The notes under the pieces are model-generated. The model ran no database searches. It was not told where the DNA came from and saw only the letters and a program-made list of their open reading frames with translations. A DNA stretch of 64,000 bases. It comes from Begonia masoniana. Taxonomy: Eukaryota > Streptophyta > Magnoliopsida > Cucurbitales > Begoniaceae. Made by a program: the position numbers and the translations under genes. Location of the stretch: positions 73,241,497-73,305,496 of the forward strand of contig CM039502.1 in the NCBI GenBank assembly GCA_022432975.1, given 5' to 3'. Of this stretch, positions 22,165 through 32,850 are shown in pieces. Every line of letters starts with the position of its first letter. Within the stretch, counting starts at the first letter, position 1.

Positions 22165-22374
22165 TTCCCCACCAACCTTAATTGGCTCTCAATTTTGCCC
22201 TTCCATTGGTTTTTAACTAAATTACTATTTAGTCCCTCAAATCGGTTTTACGAATCACCCACATTCAATTGAAACCATCGGTAAACTCATAAAACATACA
22301 TTGTATAAATATTCCCATTAATCTCGTTTAATAATTCAAGGAATATTTACATGACAAAAATGCCGGGTGTTACA
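22165..22374 (-). repeat. LTR B, terminal piece
   Basis: Begins with the second ttccc, then CACCAACCTTAATTG matches LTR A near 7045. It ends GCCGGGTGTTACA, i.e. the TGTAACACCCGGC start of LTR B on the minus strand. Confidence 0.85.
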
Positions 22375-23320
22375 TTATTGTTTGTTAGTTCAGAGATTGA
22401 ATAATTAGCACGTAAATTCATAAATGTTATGAATTAATTATTCAATTAAGAATTAATTGTAGTCAATGGTAAAAATGTAAATGAGAGGTTAACGGATTAT
22501 ATACTTAGCTCTAATACGAATCTTAATGGAGGATTAATACATATGTAATGACTAAATCAATGGACATTATTTTGAGTAAATATACTCTATAATTCTAAGA
22601 GAGCCACTCTAGGTATTTAGTGGAATTACTCTAGAGTTAATAATTGTGTAATTTAATATAAAGAATTTATATTAATTAACAAATATTATTAAAACTTAGG
22701 ACTATAAGTTCATCAGTCCATCTGTCATATTATATCATGATACAAATTTTCATGTGGCAAGAATAAATATATAAATGATTAATCATTTATAAACACTCAA
22801 ATGAATATATTATGATTCGAAATATATAAATAATTTGTATATTTTGAATTCACAATAAAATGTCTCATTAGATAATATTATTTTAAGATATTTAAATTAG
22901 ATTTGAAGAATTTCATCAGCTGAAATTTCATCTTCAAATTTAAATTGAAGTTTGTTATCTAAATAAACTGTCAAATCAGAATTTTTTTTTTTTAAATTTG
23001 ATTTAAAAGTAGATCTGAAAAATCGGATCAGGTGAAATTTAATTTTTAATTGACTTATAGTTTGTTGAAAACTTAAAATATATCTAGAAAATCTCAGATT
23101 GAGATTATCTTGAAAAGTTATTTTTATAAATATATTCTAAAAATTATTTTTAGATTATATATTTAATCGATAAATTTGATTTATTAGATAAATTAACTGT
23201 TAATGAAATTTAATAGATTTAATTAGTTAAGATTTATTTTTAAAAATTAATTTTTATTAAAATAAATCTGAAAAAATTAACGAAAGAGACATATAAAAAT
23301 GTCAAACCTTCCTGTATCTG
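22375..23320. other. AT-rich intergenic DNA
   Basis: Very AT-rich, no convincing ORF, RNA gene or repeat. It separates LTR B from the host gene and is probably flanking host DNA. Confidence 0.5.
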
Positions 23321-23438
23321 TATATAATATTCGTCTCTCCAGTCAGTCTCTCGTCACTCCTAACTCAAGTGGCGATTCTCTACATCACTCCACTCTCCTC
23401 TCCTCTCCTCTCCTCTCCTCTCCAACGTACGTGTCGGC
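23321..23438 (+). promoter_or_regulatory. Putative host promoter and 5' UTR with a TCTCC microsatellite
   Basis: TATATAA at 23321-23327, then a (TCTCC)n tract at about 23393-23423 just upstream of the ATG at 23439. CT-rich 5' UTRs are common in plants. The transcription start is inferred. Confidence 0.5.
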
Positions 23439-24308
23439 ATGGCAAGACTAATCAGAGACGGGAATTCTTCTCTAACTGAAGACGGCGGCGACGATGATGT
23501 GGAAGAAACAGACTCAAGAACTGACTTGGGTTTATCTCTAGAGAAGCTGAACTTAGGCCCTACGATTAGAAAGAAGCTCATAGTTCTAGGTCTTGGTGGA
23601 TTGCTTTGTCAAAGAGTCTGTCGCCACGATACCTATAAAATTCCCAGATTTCAAGCTCCTGATTCTTCTTATGGCAGTATTTTAGGTCAAACTTTGTATT
23701 CTTTTTATATTCAAGCACAATAGAAATATTGCTTGATTATACTTTGCTCTCTATCTTTACACAGTTTACAGAAGGCCTCACTGCGAGGATTTCATAAAGT
23801 TTTGTTTGGAGAAATTTGAAGTTGGAATATGGTCTTCTGCGAATGAGTGGGATCTCGCCTTATATTTCACTGATTTATTTCCTTTCTTCTCTATTTGATT
23901 TACTGTTAATTGGTTTTTAATGGCTTCCATGGTGGTACTTGAACGCCGCCATGGATTCTCTAATGAAAGGACTATCTAAGAAAATCTTATTTGCATGGGT
24001 ATTTGCAGAAAGTTTCAAGTTTCTTTTCAGTATATATTAAAAATGGTTGTAGCTTTGATTTTGAAACGTGATAATGATTTTATCAGGACCAAACCGAATG
24101 CACTGATTCAGGGTTCAAGGACTTGGAGAATGAGCGTAAGCCAATATTCTGAAGGAGTTGAAGAAAGTGTGGAGGAAAAAATTTAGTTTCCCGGGAGTAG
24201 GATTTTCGTCGTCCAACACGCTGTTGATCGATAACGACCCTTACAAGGCCCTACTTAATCCCGTAGAGATATCCTGTTCCTTCAACTTATGTCAATTAAT
24301 CAACTATC

Positions 24309-24575
24309 TGTTAGAATTTAGTCTGACCCGAATTCTAGTGGGTTGGGTCAGGCCCGTATATCAATATTAGGGTTTTATGTTTTCTCTATATATTGATGCT
24401 TGAGTTGCAAAATTCATTGTACCGGATTGATATTAGTGATTCTCTCCTTTGCCCGTGGTTTTTTTCCTTTCTAGGGTTTCCACGTAAATTCGGTGTCCAT
24501 TATTTTCTCGTATTTTTCTTTTTCGGTTTTCTGTAATCGTTCGTTACAGGTGGATTAGGGTGTCTAATCCTAACA
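24309..24575 (+). repeat. 5' LTR of the small copia element
   Basis: Starts TGTTAGAATTTAG, ends CTAATCCTAACA. Differs from the 3' LTR by scattered point changes. A 5' leader without genes follows to 25646; its ORFs look accidental. Confidence 0.92.
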
Positions 24576-25646
24576 ACTGGTATCAGAGATTCAGGTTAAA
24601 GTGGTTTTCCGAAAAATCAGGTTTGGATTTTTTCGAAGGTATCGAACGAATTTTGAGGTTGGTAATTTAGATGGAATTTTACGAAGGGAAAAGAAAATTT
24701 TTTGAAGGAAATAGAAAACAAAAAAAAAAAAAAAAAAGGTTTGTTTTCTTTTTGGTTCTGTTCTGCCTGAGCCCCAGCCCACGCGAAGAGTGAACAGAAC
24801 ACCGCGACTCGTTCACCGTCCGACGAGTCGCCAGCCGCCGCTGTCATCTGCGCTCGCACGCCACGCCGCCGTCGCACGCGCAGAGAGCGAAGTCGCTCGC
24901 CTGGAAACCGATCACCGTCGCACATCGCCGTTCGACAAAAAGAAGAGGAATTTTTTCTTCGGTTGATAGAGAGAAGAAGAATTTTCTCTTTGTGTTTGCT
25001 TGATCTGTATGAAGAAGAAACGAAGCAGACTTGTTTTTCTGCTTTGAGTGGTTGTGAACTGAGTGAAGAAACACAGAGAAGAAGAGGAGCTGTTTTTCTT
25101 CTGAAATTTGGAGTGTGAAGGAGGAAGCGTTCTTCAATAGAGAAAGGTGCTGCGTTGTGTTTCTTCAACAGAGAAGAAAAGGATTTTGGTTTATGAATTT
25201 GCTTGGGCCGCGTGAAGGAAAATACAAAGAAAGGTCAAAGGTGTATTTTTCTTTGTTTTAGCAGTGCAGAATATCTATTCTTGGTGAATAGTGAAGAAAT
25301 TCAAAGTGAAGAATTTTTGGTTGATTAGTGACAAACAGAGACAAAATATTTGATTTGTTTTGTTGGTTATTCAGGTTCGAGAAGTGTTTTCTGGTGGGAA
25401 TTGATTATTGGGTTAAATAATTAATTGAAAAATTATCTGTTTGTTGGTTCAGAATATTTTGCAGAATTTATTCTGATTTTAAAAGGGAGCAATTTTTGAG
25501 AAAATATTTGGGAAATGTTATCGATTCAGATATTTTCAGGCTCGAAAATTTTATTTGGCAGATTTATTGATATTGTGGAGATTGATTATTGGGGTTGAAT
25601 AATTAATCTGAAAATATCTATTTTTGGGTATTGATTATTGATAACA

Positions 25647-26400
25647 ATGGCAGGTGAGGATAGCACAGGACCCAATATTGAAAAATTCGATGGGACAGAT
25701 TTTGTGTTCTGGAGAATGCAAATCGAGGATTACTTGTACGGGAAAGGACTTCATCTTCCATTGAGTGTGAAACCAGATAAGATGGAAGACGGTGAATGGA
25801 ATCTCCTTGATAGAAAGGTTTTGGGAATCATCCGATTGACACTAGCCAAAAGCGTTGCTCACAACGTGGCGAAGGAGAAGACCATCGCGAGTCTGATGAA
25901 GACTCTGTCTGATATGTATGAGAAATCGTCTGCGAATAATAAGGTATTTCTGATGAAGAAGCTTTTTAATCTGAAAATGATTGATGGTGCTTCTGTCGCA
26001 GCGCATCTGAATGAGTTCAATATTATTGTGAATCAATTGCTATCTGTGGAAATTGATTTTGAAGATGAGGTTCGTGCCCTAATTTTGTTGGCGTCTCTAC
26101 CGAATAGTTGAGAGCCTATGAGAGCAGCAGTTAGTAACTCAGTTGGAAGTGCTAAACTGGTATTCACCAATGTGAGGGATCGTATTCTTGCCGAGGAGGT
26201 TCGTAAGATTGATTCTGGTGAAACATCGAATGGTTCAACTCTAAATGTTGAAAATAAGGGCAGAAGTCAAAGTAAAGGTCCGAGCAATAGAAATTGAAGT
26301 CAGAGGAAGTCCGAAAAACACGCCAACTTTGAGTGTTATCATTGTGGCAAGAAAGGACACATAAAGAGATTTTGCTACAAGTTTCTTCGGGAGAATCCTA
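25647..26400 (+). pseudogene. gag: Gag of the small copia element, with two stops
   Basis: From MAGEDSTGPNIEKFDG, a TNT1-type copia gag (FWRMQIEDYLYGKGL, FNIIVNQL). A TGA at 26109-26111 follows LASLPNS, where the family normally has Trp, and a second TGA lies near 26297. The frame continues to a CCHC knuckle, CYHCGKKGHIKRFC, near 26335. It would form the particle in an active copy; here it is broken. Confidence 0.85.
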
Positions 26401-26420
26401 ATGCCAAAGGAAAGGAAAAG

Positions 26421-27311
26421 ATGTTCGAAGAGGGTGACACAGATGAGGAGGCAGATACAGCCACCGAGGAGTCCTTTAGTATGTACAACGAGGATGTTGT
26501 AAATTCTGATTATCAAGATACGAGTTGGGTGATCGATAGTGGCGCTTCAATACATGCCATTTCGCGGAGAGATTTCTTTACATCCTACACTTCGGGTGAT
26601 TATGGAAGTGTGAGAATGGGAAATGGTGGCGTTGCAAAAGCCATTGGTATGAGAGATGTGCGTTTGGAGACCAACATCGGCAACACCTTGGTTTTGAGAG
26701 GTGTGAAGCACATCCCTGACATCCGCAAGAATTTGGTCTCGACTGGCAAGCTTGACGACGAAGGTTTTGGCAACACATTTCGTGATGGAAAATGGAAGCT
26801 TACCAGAGGTTCATTGATCGTGGCGAGAGGAGAAAAATGCTCCTCGTTATATGTGATGCACGCGAGGATCACGGATTCCACAATCAACGTGATGGGTAAT
26901 AAGGCTGCAAAGTTTGTGAATTCACCTTTCAAGAGAAAGGTTGAGAAGACTCGGAAGAAGTCAGGTTCTCGGGTGAAGTTCAGGTTGGGATCTGAGGGTA
27001 CATCAGAGCTGGTGAGTCAGCCTATTACAGATGTTCAGTCATCAAGTTCAGTTTCACGTCAAAGTGGTATCGTCAAAGCCAGAACAATGCGGAAGGTCAA
27101 AACTTCGGGACGATATAATGAAACTGTGAGTTATGCATTGAATGTGTTCGAGGGTAACGATTCCTGTGTGGAGTCTTTGACATGTTTAGATGGAGTTCGT
27201 TGCAGCAACTCTGATAGTTCAGTGATACCATGGAGTTGGAGATGCGATTTCTTCTCAAGTAAGTCTCTCAAGTTTAAGCGGGGCTTAAACTTGAACGGTA
27301 TCGGATGCTGA
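26421..27311 (+). pseudogene. Protease and residual pol of the small copia element
   Basis: 296-codon frame in phase with the end of gag. The aspartic protease motif is VIDSGASIHAI, followed by the conserved MGNGG and LVSTGKLDDEG segments. From about residue 165 on, the basic and Ser-rich sequence (KVEKTRKKSGSRVKF) is not a recognisable integrase or RT. The large pol deletion lies near 26900. Confidence 0.75.
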
Positions 27312-27476
27312 GTTGGTAGAGGAGCTTTTTTTTAATGGAGTTTTGCAGATTTGTTTCATTGCACCGGAATTTCGTTGAAGGTGGAGATTGTCAGAGTTCA
27401 GTGTTCTGGATTCGCTTTGGGTTGGGCCGAGTAGCTCGTTGGATCTCTCATGTGGAATTCGTGTCAAGGTGGAGTT

Positions 27477-27742
27477 TGTTAGAATTTGGTGTGACCCGAA
27501 TTCTAGTGGGCCGGGTCAGGCCCGTATATCAATATTAGGGTTTTATGTTTTCTCTATATATTGATGCTTGAGTCGCAAAACTCATTGTACCGAATTGTTA
27601 TTAGTGATTCTCTCCTCTGCCCGTGGTTTTTTCCCTGTCTAGGATTTCCACATAAAATTCGGTGTCCATTATTTTCTCGTTTTACTTTTTCGGTATTTCT
27701 GGATCGTTCGTTACAGGTGAATTAGGGCGTCTAATCCTAACA
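27477..27742 (+). repeat. 3' LTR of the small copia element
   Basis: Preceded by the purine-rich GGTGGAGTT. Ends CTAATCCTAACA directly before the second ctatc. Confidence 0.92.
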
Positions 27743-28078
27743 CTATCACCATTGTTGACCATTTTTGTGTTCTTTTGCAGTCTCACACGGCCATTTTTCC
27801 TGATGAATACAAGGCCGAGCTCGTCGACAATGCAGATTTAGGTAACTAAATCCCTTCTATGGGACTTCTTTCGAGGGCTGAATTTCATTGTGACATTACT
27901 TTATTTTGACAGGCCCGACAGGAGAGCTGCGTTTGTACCTGGATAAAATGTCAGAGGCAGAGGATGTTTTTTCGTTTGTCGCAAACAATCCTTTTGGAAA
28001 GCCTGCGATTACGCCTCGCCATCCTGATTGGAACTTTTACTCCAAGATTATCCGTAAGTTTGAGAAGAATCAGCTTCC

Positions 28079-28180
28079 ATGAAAGCAGCTTCAACTACAC
28101 CAACCCAGCTTTCTCTACTATCCTTCTAACATGAAAGCAGCTTCAACTACACCAACCCAACTTTCTCTACTATCCTTCTA
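28079..28180 (+). repeat. 52 bp direct duplication over the stop codon of the FCP1-like gene
   Basis: Two adjacent units, 28079-28130 and 28131-28180, each starting ATGAAAGCAGCTTC, with one or two differences. The first overlaps the TGA, so the duplication extends the 3' UTR. Confidence 0.9.
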
Positions 28181-28182
28181 AA

Positions 28183-28899
28183 TTTGCATGTTTCTTGTGA
28201 AAATCCCAGAATTCACCCCACAGTACGTCAGTAGTGATGCTTTCTGTTTGTTTTTTTTTTTTTTTTGTCATGTAAAATATTCCCATCTGGCAATATAATA
28301 TTTCTCTTACCTACAGAAATTTAAGAATAAAATTTAATATTCTTAAATAATAATAAATCAAGTTTAATTATTATATCCTCACATCTCATAATTTGATATC
28401 ACTAATTATGCATTTGATTTTTAGAACTCTCTCTCTTCTCTCCACAAATACAAATTATTTTCTCAAAGAGGTGCCATTGCAATCCAGCCTTGGAGGCCCA
28501 TATTTGCAACTAAACAGCCGCTCAATATTCTGCTCAATGGCAGCAACACAACATAAACTGATATTAAACAATCTCTTCAGGAAACTGTTAAAAATCTAAC
28601 ACAGTAAGTCAGATAATTTAGCTTCACCACTTGGCCATTTGACATGTTGGGTGTTGGAGTGGTCAGTTGCGAAGCCTCCTTGCAGAAGAAGACTAGAACC
28701 TGAAGCTTCATCGTTAAGAAATACATATCACTTACAGAAAAAACAAGCAAAGAAAGACAGACGGAGACGGCTCCGGTGAGAGAAAGATGGCCATGGAAAT
28801 GCCTTATGCCTCCCTACTCCAACCCACCTCCCCCCTCCCCTAGAATTTAACAAAAAATACTAAATGTCGGTAATTTCCCCCGAAACGAGTAAACTTTCT
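28183..28899. other. Intergenic DNA without recognised genes
   Basis: Likely the 3' flank of the FCP1-like gene. No convincing ORF, RNA gene or terminal repeat. Confidence 0.4.
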
Positions 28900-30570
28900 T
28901 CCCAACGTTTCATGTGAAATTTCCTTAAATTTTTATTTATTTATTTTTTATAGTGAACAGTACGAAGTCAACAACAACTATGAACAGTACTTGTGAACAG
29001 TACAGTACATGTCAACCGTACTTATGAACAGTACAGTACCTGTCTCAGAGTTCACGGTAGTTGTGAACAATAAGTACCGTTCTGTGAACAGTACCAAAGT
29101 ATTGTGAACAGTACCTTAGTTAACAGTACCCCAAATACTTGCAAACAATACCCGTGAACAGTAGTACCCTTCAACCGTGGGCGCTGATCAATCAATTACC
29201 TTGCTGCCAAAACCATAAAAAACATCAATTTGGCCGATCAATTGCCCAAAATCTGCGACCGATCGACTCTAGTTGTAGTTTTTCCTTTCAAACGCACCCG
29301 GTTCGCAACCTTTTTCCCTTTTTTTTTACTCCTAAAGATCCTTCATAAAATTTACCATAGCTTAAATTCACTTCCCATCACATATAAACTTCATCAAAAT
29401 ACCTTTCTTTACTCTAAAAATCACATTTCCAATCATCTATTCAACTATAAACCAACCTAATAGACAATTTATCTCAACAAAATACAATGTCGCCTCCTAT
29501 ATCATCCAAAATAACATAAATCCCTGTTATATTCACACAACGGAGCGGAAGCCTTAAACTTATATACGAACCCATCATCTGAATAAAATTTAAAACGTTT
29601 GTCTACACACATTTACCAAAATACCTATAACTGGCCCACAAGTCAAAATCGCCCCAATAGCTACAAGCGCACTCCGTGGACGTCCTTCATCAACTGCTCT
29701 GTCAGTCGTACTGAGGATCAATCTCCTTACCTGGGATATCACCTACACCACAAAGTAAGTAATGAGCCTAATGCTCAGTAAGTGATGTGGAATTAAATAA
29801 GATGCATGCTCATGACTATGCTATGCTCATGCTCTTCGTAAAACATGCACTGAGTCTGTTCTTTATTTTCTTTAATGACATGAGTTATTGGGGTACTGCT
29901 TCTACAGAAAAGATGGCCTAACTGTTGTCCCTCTAGCGGAACGACCATCTAACACTCTAGGGGAAGTGGAATGACGTATCTAACAGTCCCTCTGACGGAA
30001 CCAGTTCCTCTGACGGAACTACCAAACTTAGTTCCCTATCCACAATAACTATTTACGTATTTTACTGTTCTGTATTCTTTTGCTCTTGTTTACATGAAAA
30101 AGTATGTATAAAGTCATTTTCTATGCTTTGAAAAACCATGATACATGAATACATGTCATATATACACATCCTAGAATGCAGTAAACATAAAATAAACTAG
30201 TAAACAAATCATCAAGTAAACAAGCGAATGCAGTAAACGTAAAATAAACTAGTAAACAAATCATCAAGTAAACAAGCTACTACCATAGTTAAACTCACTC
30301 ACAACCTAAAATTTCCGCTCAAACCAGAATCAAAACTCTCCAACTAACATCTCCAAAATCTACATTCTAGCCATCCTTTGTAGTGTAGGCCAATCGGCCA
30401 AAATACATGCAAACATACACTTACCTGGCGTCATGAGCAGAATTTAAGGCAATTAATCACTTATTCTTGGAGACTTGAAAACCTAAAACAAGTCAAATTC
30501 ATCATTAACTTCACAATAATGCACATACAAATTTAAATCCATCAAAATATCCAAATATATATACAAATTT
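28900..30570 (-). repeat. LTR fragment F (gypsy-type), truncated by the pararetrovirus insertion
   Basis: Carries the same minus-strand leader module as the other LTRs, so it is recognised by layout. GTGAACAGTAC-type repeats lie at about 28954-29170. The left edge is approximate. The right edge at about 30570 is a direct junction with pararetrovirus sequence without target duplication. Confidence 0.65.
29743..30424 (-). other. Predicted leader intron 2 of LTR F
   Basis: Donor CAG|GTAAGT (30427-30419), hairpin GGCC-GATT-GGCC (30388-30399), arm CCTACACTACAAAG (30376-30389), hairpin 2 TGAGC/GCTCA (29763-29777), acceptor arm CTTTGTGGTGTAG|G (29742-29755). The two 14-base arms pair fully with one G-U. 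Confidence 0.55.
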
Positions 30571-31184
30571 AGATGATGTTTATAAAGAAAAAGCTAAAGC
30601 TAAGGCTAGAGCTAAAGCAGAAGATGAAAAAGACAATACTAATTATATTCAAAAGCTTTATGCTACTATTTCTCGTATATATCCTGATATGACTAAACAG
30701 GAAAAAGAAACAAAATTATTTGAAGCTATGAAAACTCAATTATTTGCTGTCAGAGAATCTGACATGGATATTGATCCTTCTTATCGTAATACTGGTCCTT
30801 TTGCTCTTATTGCTGATGATACAAAGGACTCTGATGATTTTCCTGAATATCATACTCAAGAATTATGGGAAGATTTTGAAGAAAATATATTTCTTCTGAA
30901 ATATAAAGGCACAGGAAAAGAAAAGAAAGAGGTATGAATTTTGAGCTTCTAGAAGATAGAATTATTGAAGACTTATTTGAAGCTGAAGCAGTTTTTGAAG
31001 ATAGACAGCTTAATTTCTATCCTAGAGTTATTCCCCGAATGAATCCGTATAATTTGGCTCCTTGGCATATTGGATACTTTCCAGCAAGAATTGATAGATA
31101 ATATCGTAATTGATATTATCTTCTAAGACATTATGTGGCCGATTTCTAGAAGAAATTTTAGAAGAGTATTCAACAGACCGACTT
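30571..31184 (+). pseudogene. Endogenous caulimovirid fragment, left arm part 1 (3' ORF, truncated)
   Basis: Plus-strand sequence closely matching the reverse complement of 57190-56899, so it is the same virus family in the opposite orientation. It begins inside a Lys/Ala/Glu-rich segment of an ORF of unknown function downstream of RNase H, runs to a stop at 30937, then starts a second short frame that meets stops before 31184. Only a remnant. The sequence ends at gactt, the target duplication of gypsy element D1. Confidence 0.8.
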
Positions 31185-31702
31185 TGTAATACCCGGTCCT
31201 GTTAAACCGTTTCTCTATTCTTTTTTTAAAACTAATGACAATATTAAATGTAGGGTTAGTGGATGACTAGGCAAGGGTATAAGGGTAATTAGAAATCTAA
31301 AGGTGGATAACGTATTTAAGGAAACTATTATTGAAGTAGCCGCCACTGTTTTATTCCATTTCCTCCCCATTCTCAGCTCCTCAGCCTAGCAGAGCACGAT
31401 AGGAGACCCCCTTCGACTTTCTCCAGCGACTTCTTCCGAACTTGGTGAGTTTTGCCTCTATTTCTAGCTACATTGTATCTATTGTTGGTGGGAGGGATGA
31501 TATTGAGGTTTTGGAGAATACAGTAAGTGAAGGTTAGTTCGGTTTAAGTCGAAATCGAGAATGCACAATGACTAGAGTTTCCCTTAGATTTATAGTGGTC
31601 TAGAATGAAGATTAGAGGGAATTTAATATATGCTCTGTCTACGGTTTTAGGTTGAGCAATACCCGAAGTGGTTAGCTACCCAGACAATTCCAGGAGATCC
31701 AA

Positions 31703-32211
31703 GTAAGTAATGTTTGCTTGTGCCTTCGGGCCTACATCACAAAACGTTAGGTTTGTATTTACTTGGATATGTTTGTATGCCATGCATCATGTTTTCAAAA
31801 TGTATACGAAAATGAATTTGGATACACATTGGTATGGAGAGGATTGAATGTGATGAAACAGTAAAGTGAATCAGATTTACTGTTAAGAGAATTAATCTGC
31901 CCCTTAATGAGACAGTGGATATATACTTTGGAAGAGCTGATCCAACTTCCAATTTCACAGGGGGATCTGAACATGTGAATCAGATTTACTGTTAAGGGAA
32001 TTAATCCGCCCCTTAATGAGTCAGTGGATACATACTTTGGGAGAGTTGATCCGACTCCCAATTTCACAGGGGGATCTGAATTAGAAACGATGAATGAGCA
32101 ACTGAGAGGAGAAAGTAGAAATTGCATGATTAGGAGTTTATGTTTCAGTAATTCATTTCATTTTGCATTACTTACTTAGCATTAGGCTAATAGATGAGTT
32201 TTGTGATGTAG
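31703..32211 (+). other. Predicted leader intron 2 of LTR D1
   Basis: Donor CAA|GTAAGT (31700-31708); hairpin GCC-TTCG-GGC (31722-31731), a UUCG tetraloop; arm CCTACATCACAAAA (31731-31744); hairpin 2 TTAGC-attag-GCTAA (32176-32190); acceptor arm TTTTGTGATGTAG|G (32199-32212). The arms are perfect 14-base complements. Confidence 0.6.
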
Positions 32212-32619
32212 GTGAAGAAGTGACAGCAGGTGTGTTTACTGAGTTCACTGAGGACTAGTCGGGTTGGAGTAGTACACTTATTCAATGTTCTGGCAGCTGA
32301 CGGGGCGGTTTAACTGATATCTGTCAGTGTGGAGGACTAGTAGTCAAGGATTCAGTCTGAGTATGTTGAGTTCTCATGACAGTAGGAATTTTAGCATTTT
32401 GAATACATTTTGAAATTTACTGATTTTAGCAGTCTGTTGAGTTTTAAATGTTGGTTTTTATCGGATTTGATTAATGCTATGGCTTGAGTCGTTCCTGAAT
32501 GGTCTTTGGGAAGTAAGTAAATTCTTTTCTGTGGATAGTGTTGTGTTTCTTTTCTACCGGATGATGTCGAGTGTTTTGTTTGTCGGATGATATAGGTGTT
32601 TTGTTTGTCGTCTAGTGCC

Positions 32620-32850
32620 CGGATGAGAGGGATCATCCGGCTGACGTCACCGGTAGATGTAGGGTAAAGTCGATCGGATGAGAGAGATCATCCAGCTGAC
32701 GTCACCGGTAGATGAAGGATGTATTTTGTCGCTTAGTGACCGGATGACAAATTTTATGTTTTGTCGTTTAGTGACCGGATGACAAATTTTATGTTTTGTC
32801 GTTTAGTGACCGGATGACAAATCTTGTGCTTTGTCGTTTAGTCACCGGTG
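32620..32850. repeat. Tandem repeats near the end of LTR D1
   Basis: Two longer units with CTGACGTCACCGGTAGATG are followed by about four 35 bp units (TTGTCGTTTAGTGACCGGAT at 32761 and 32796). They carry the CGGATGA and TGACGTCA words shared with other LTRs here. Confidence 0.88.

Larger units (their letters stand above)
24309..27742 (+). mobile_element. Internally deleted Ty1/copia element in the intron of the FCP1-like gene
   Basis: LTRs at 24309-24575 (267 bp) and 27477-27742 (266 bp), TG...CA, flanked by the perfect duplication ctatc (24304-24308 and 27743-27747). A PBS TGGTATCAGAGA lies at 24578-24589. Inside are a leader, a gag with two stops and a protease. Integrase, RT and RNase H are absent, so the copy is non-autonomous. 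It is inserted 46 bases after the exon 4 donor, in the gene's orientation. Confidence 0.93.
23439..28082 (+). pseudogene. FCP1/NIF-domain phosphatase-like host gene, probably inactive
   Basis: Six exons fit the HAD-type FCP1/NLI-interacting-factor fold: 23439-23685, 23765-23846, 23941-23998, 24087-24262, 27781-27841, 27913-28082. They give VYRRPHCEDFIKFC, VGIWSSANE, KKILFAW, DQTECTDSGFKDLEN, NTLLIDNDPYKALLNP, HTAIFPDEYKAEL and a C-terminal FVANNPFGKP, ending in TGA at 28080-28082. Such proteins dephosphorylate Ser/Thr residues. Signs of decay: the catalytic DxD motif reads VLGLGGLL (both Asp are Gly); no AG lies at the start of exon 3; a one-base loss near 24149 shifts exon 4. Intron 4 contains a copia insertion. 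A catalytically dead expressed paralogue is possible if the splice and frame defects are sequencing errors. Confidence 0.75.

Noticed and set aside
24617..25168. 183-codon minus-strand ORF in the small copia leader
   Set aside because: Lies over an untranslated leader with an A tract; no recognisable domain.
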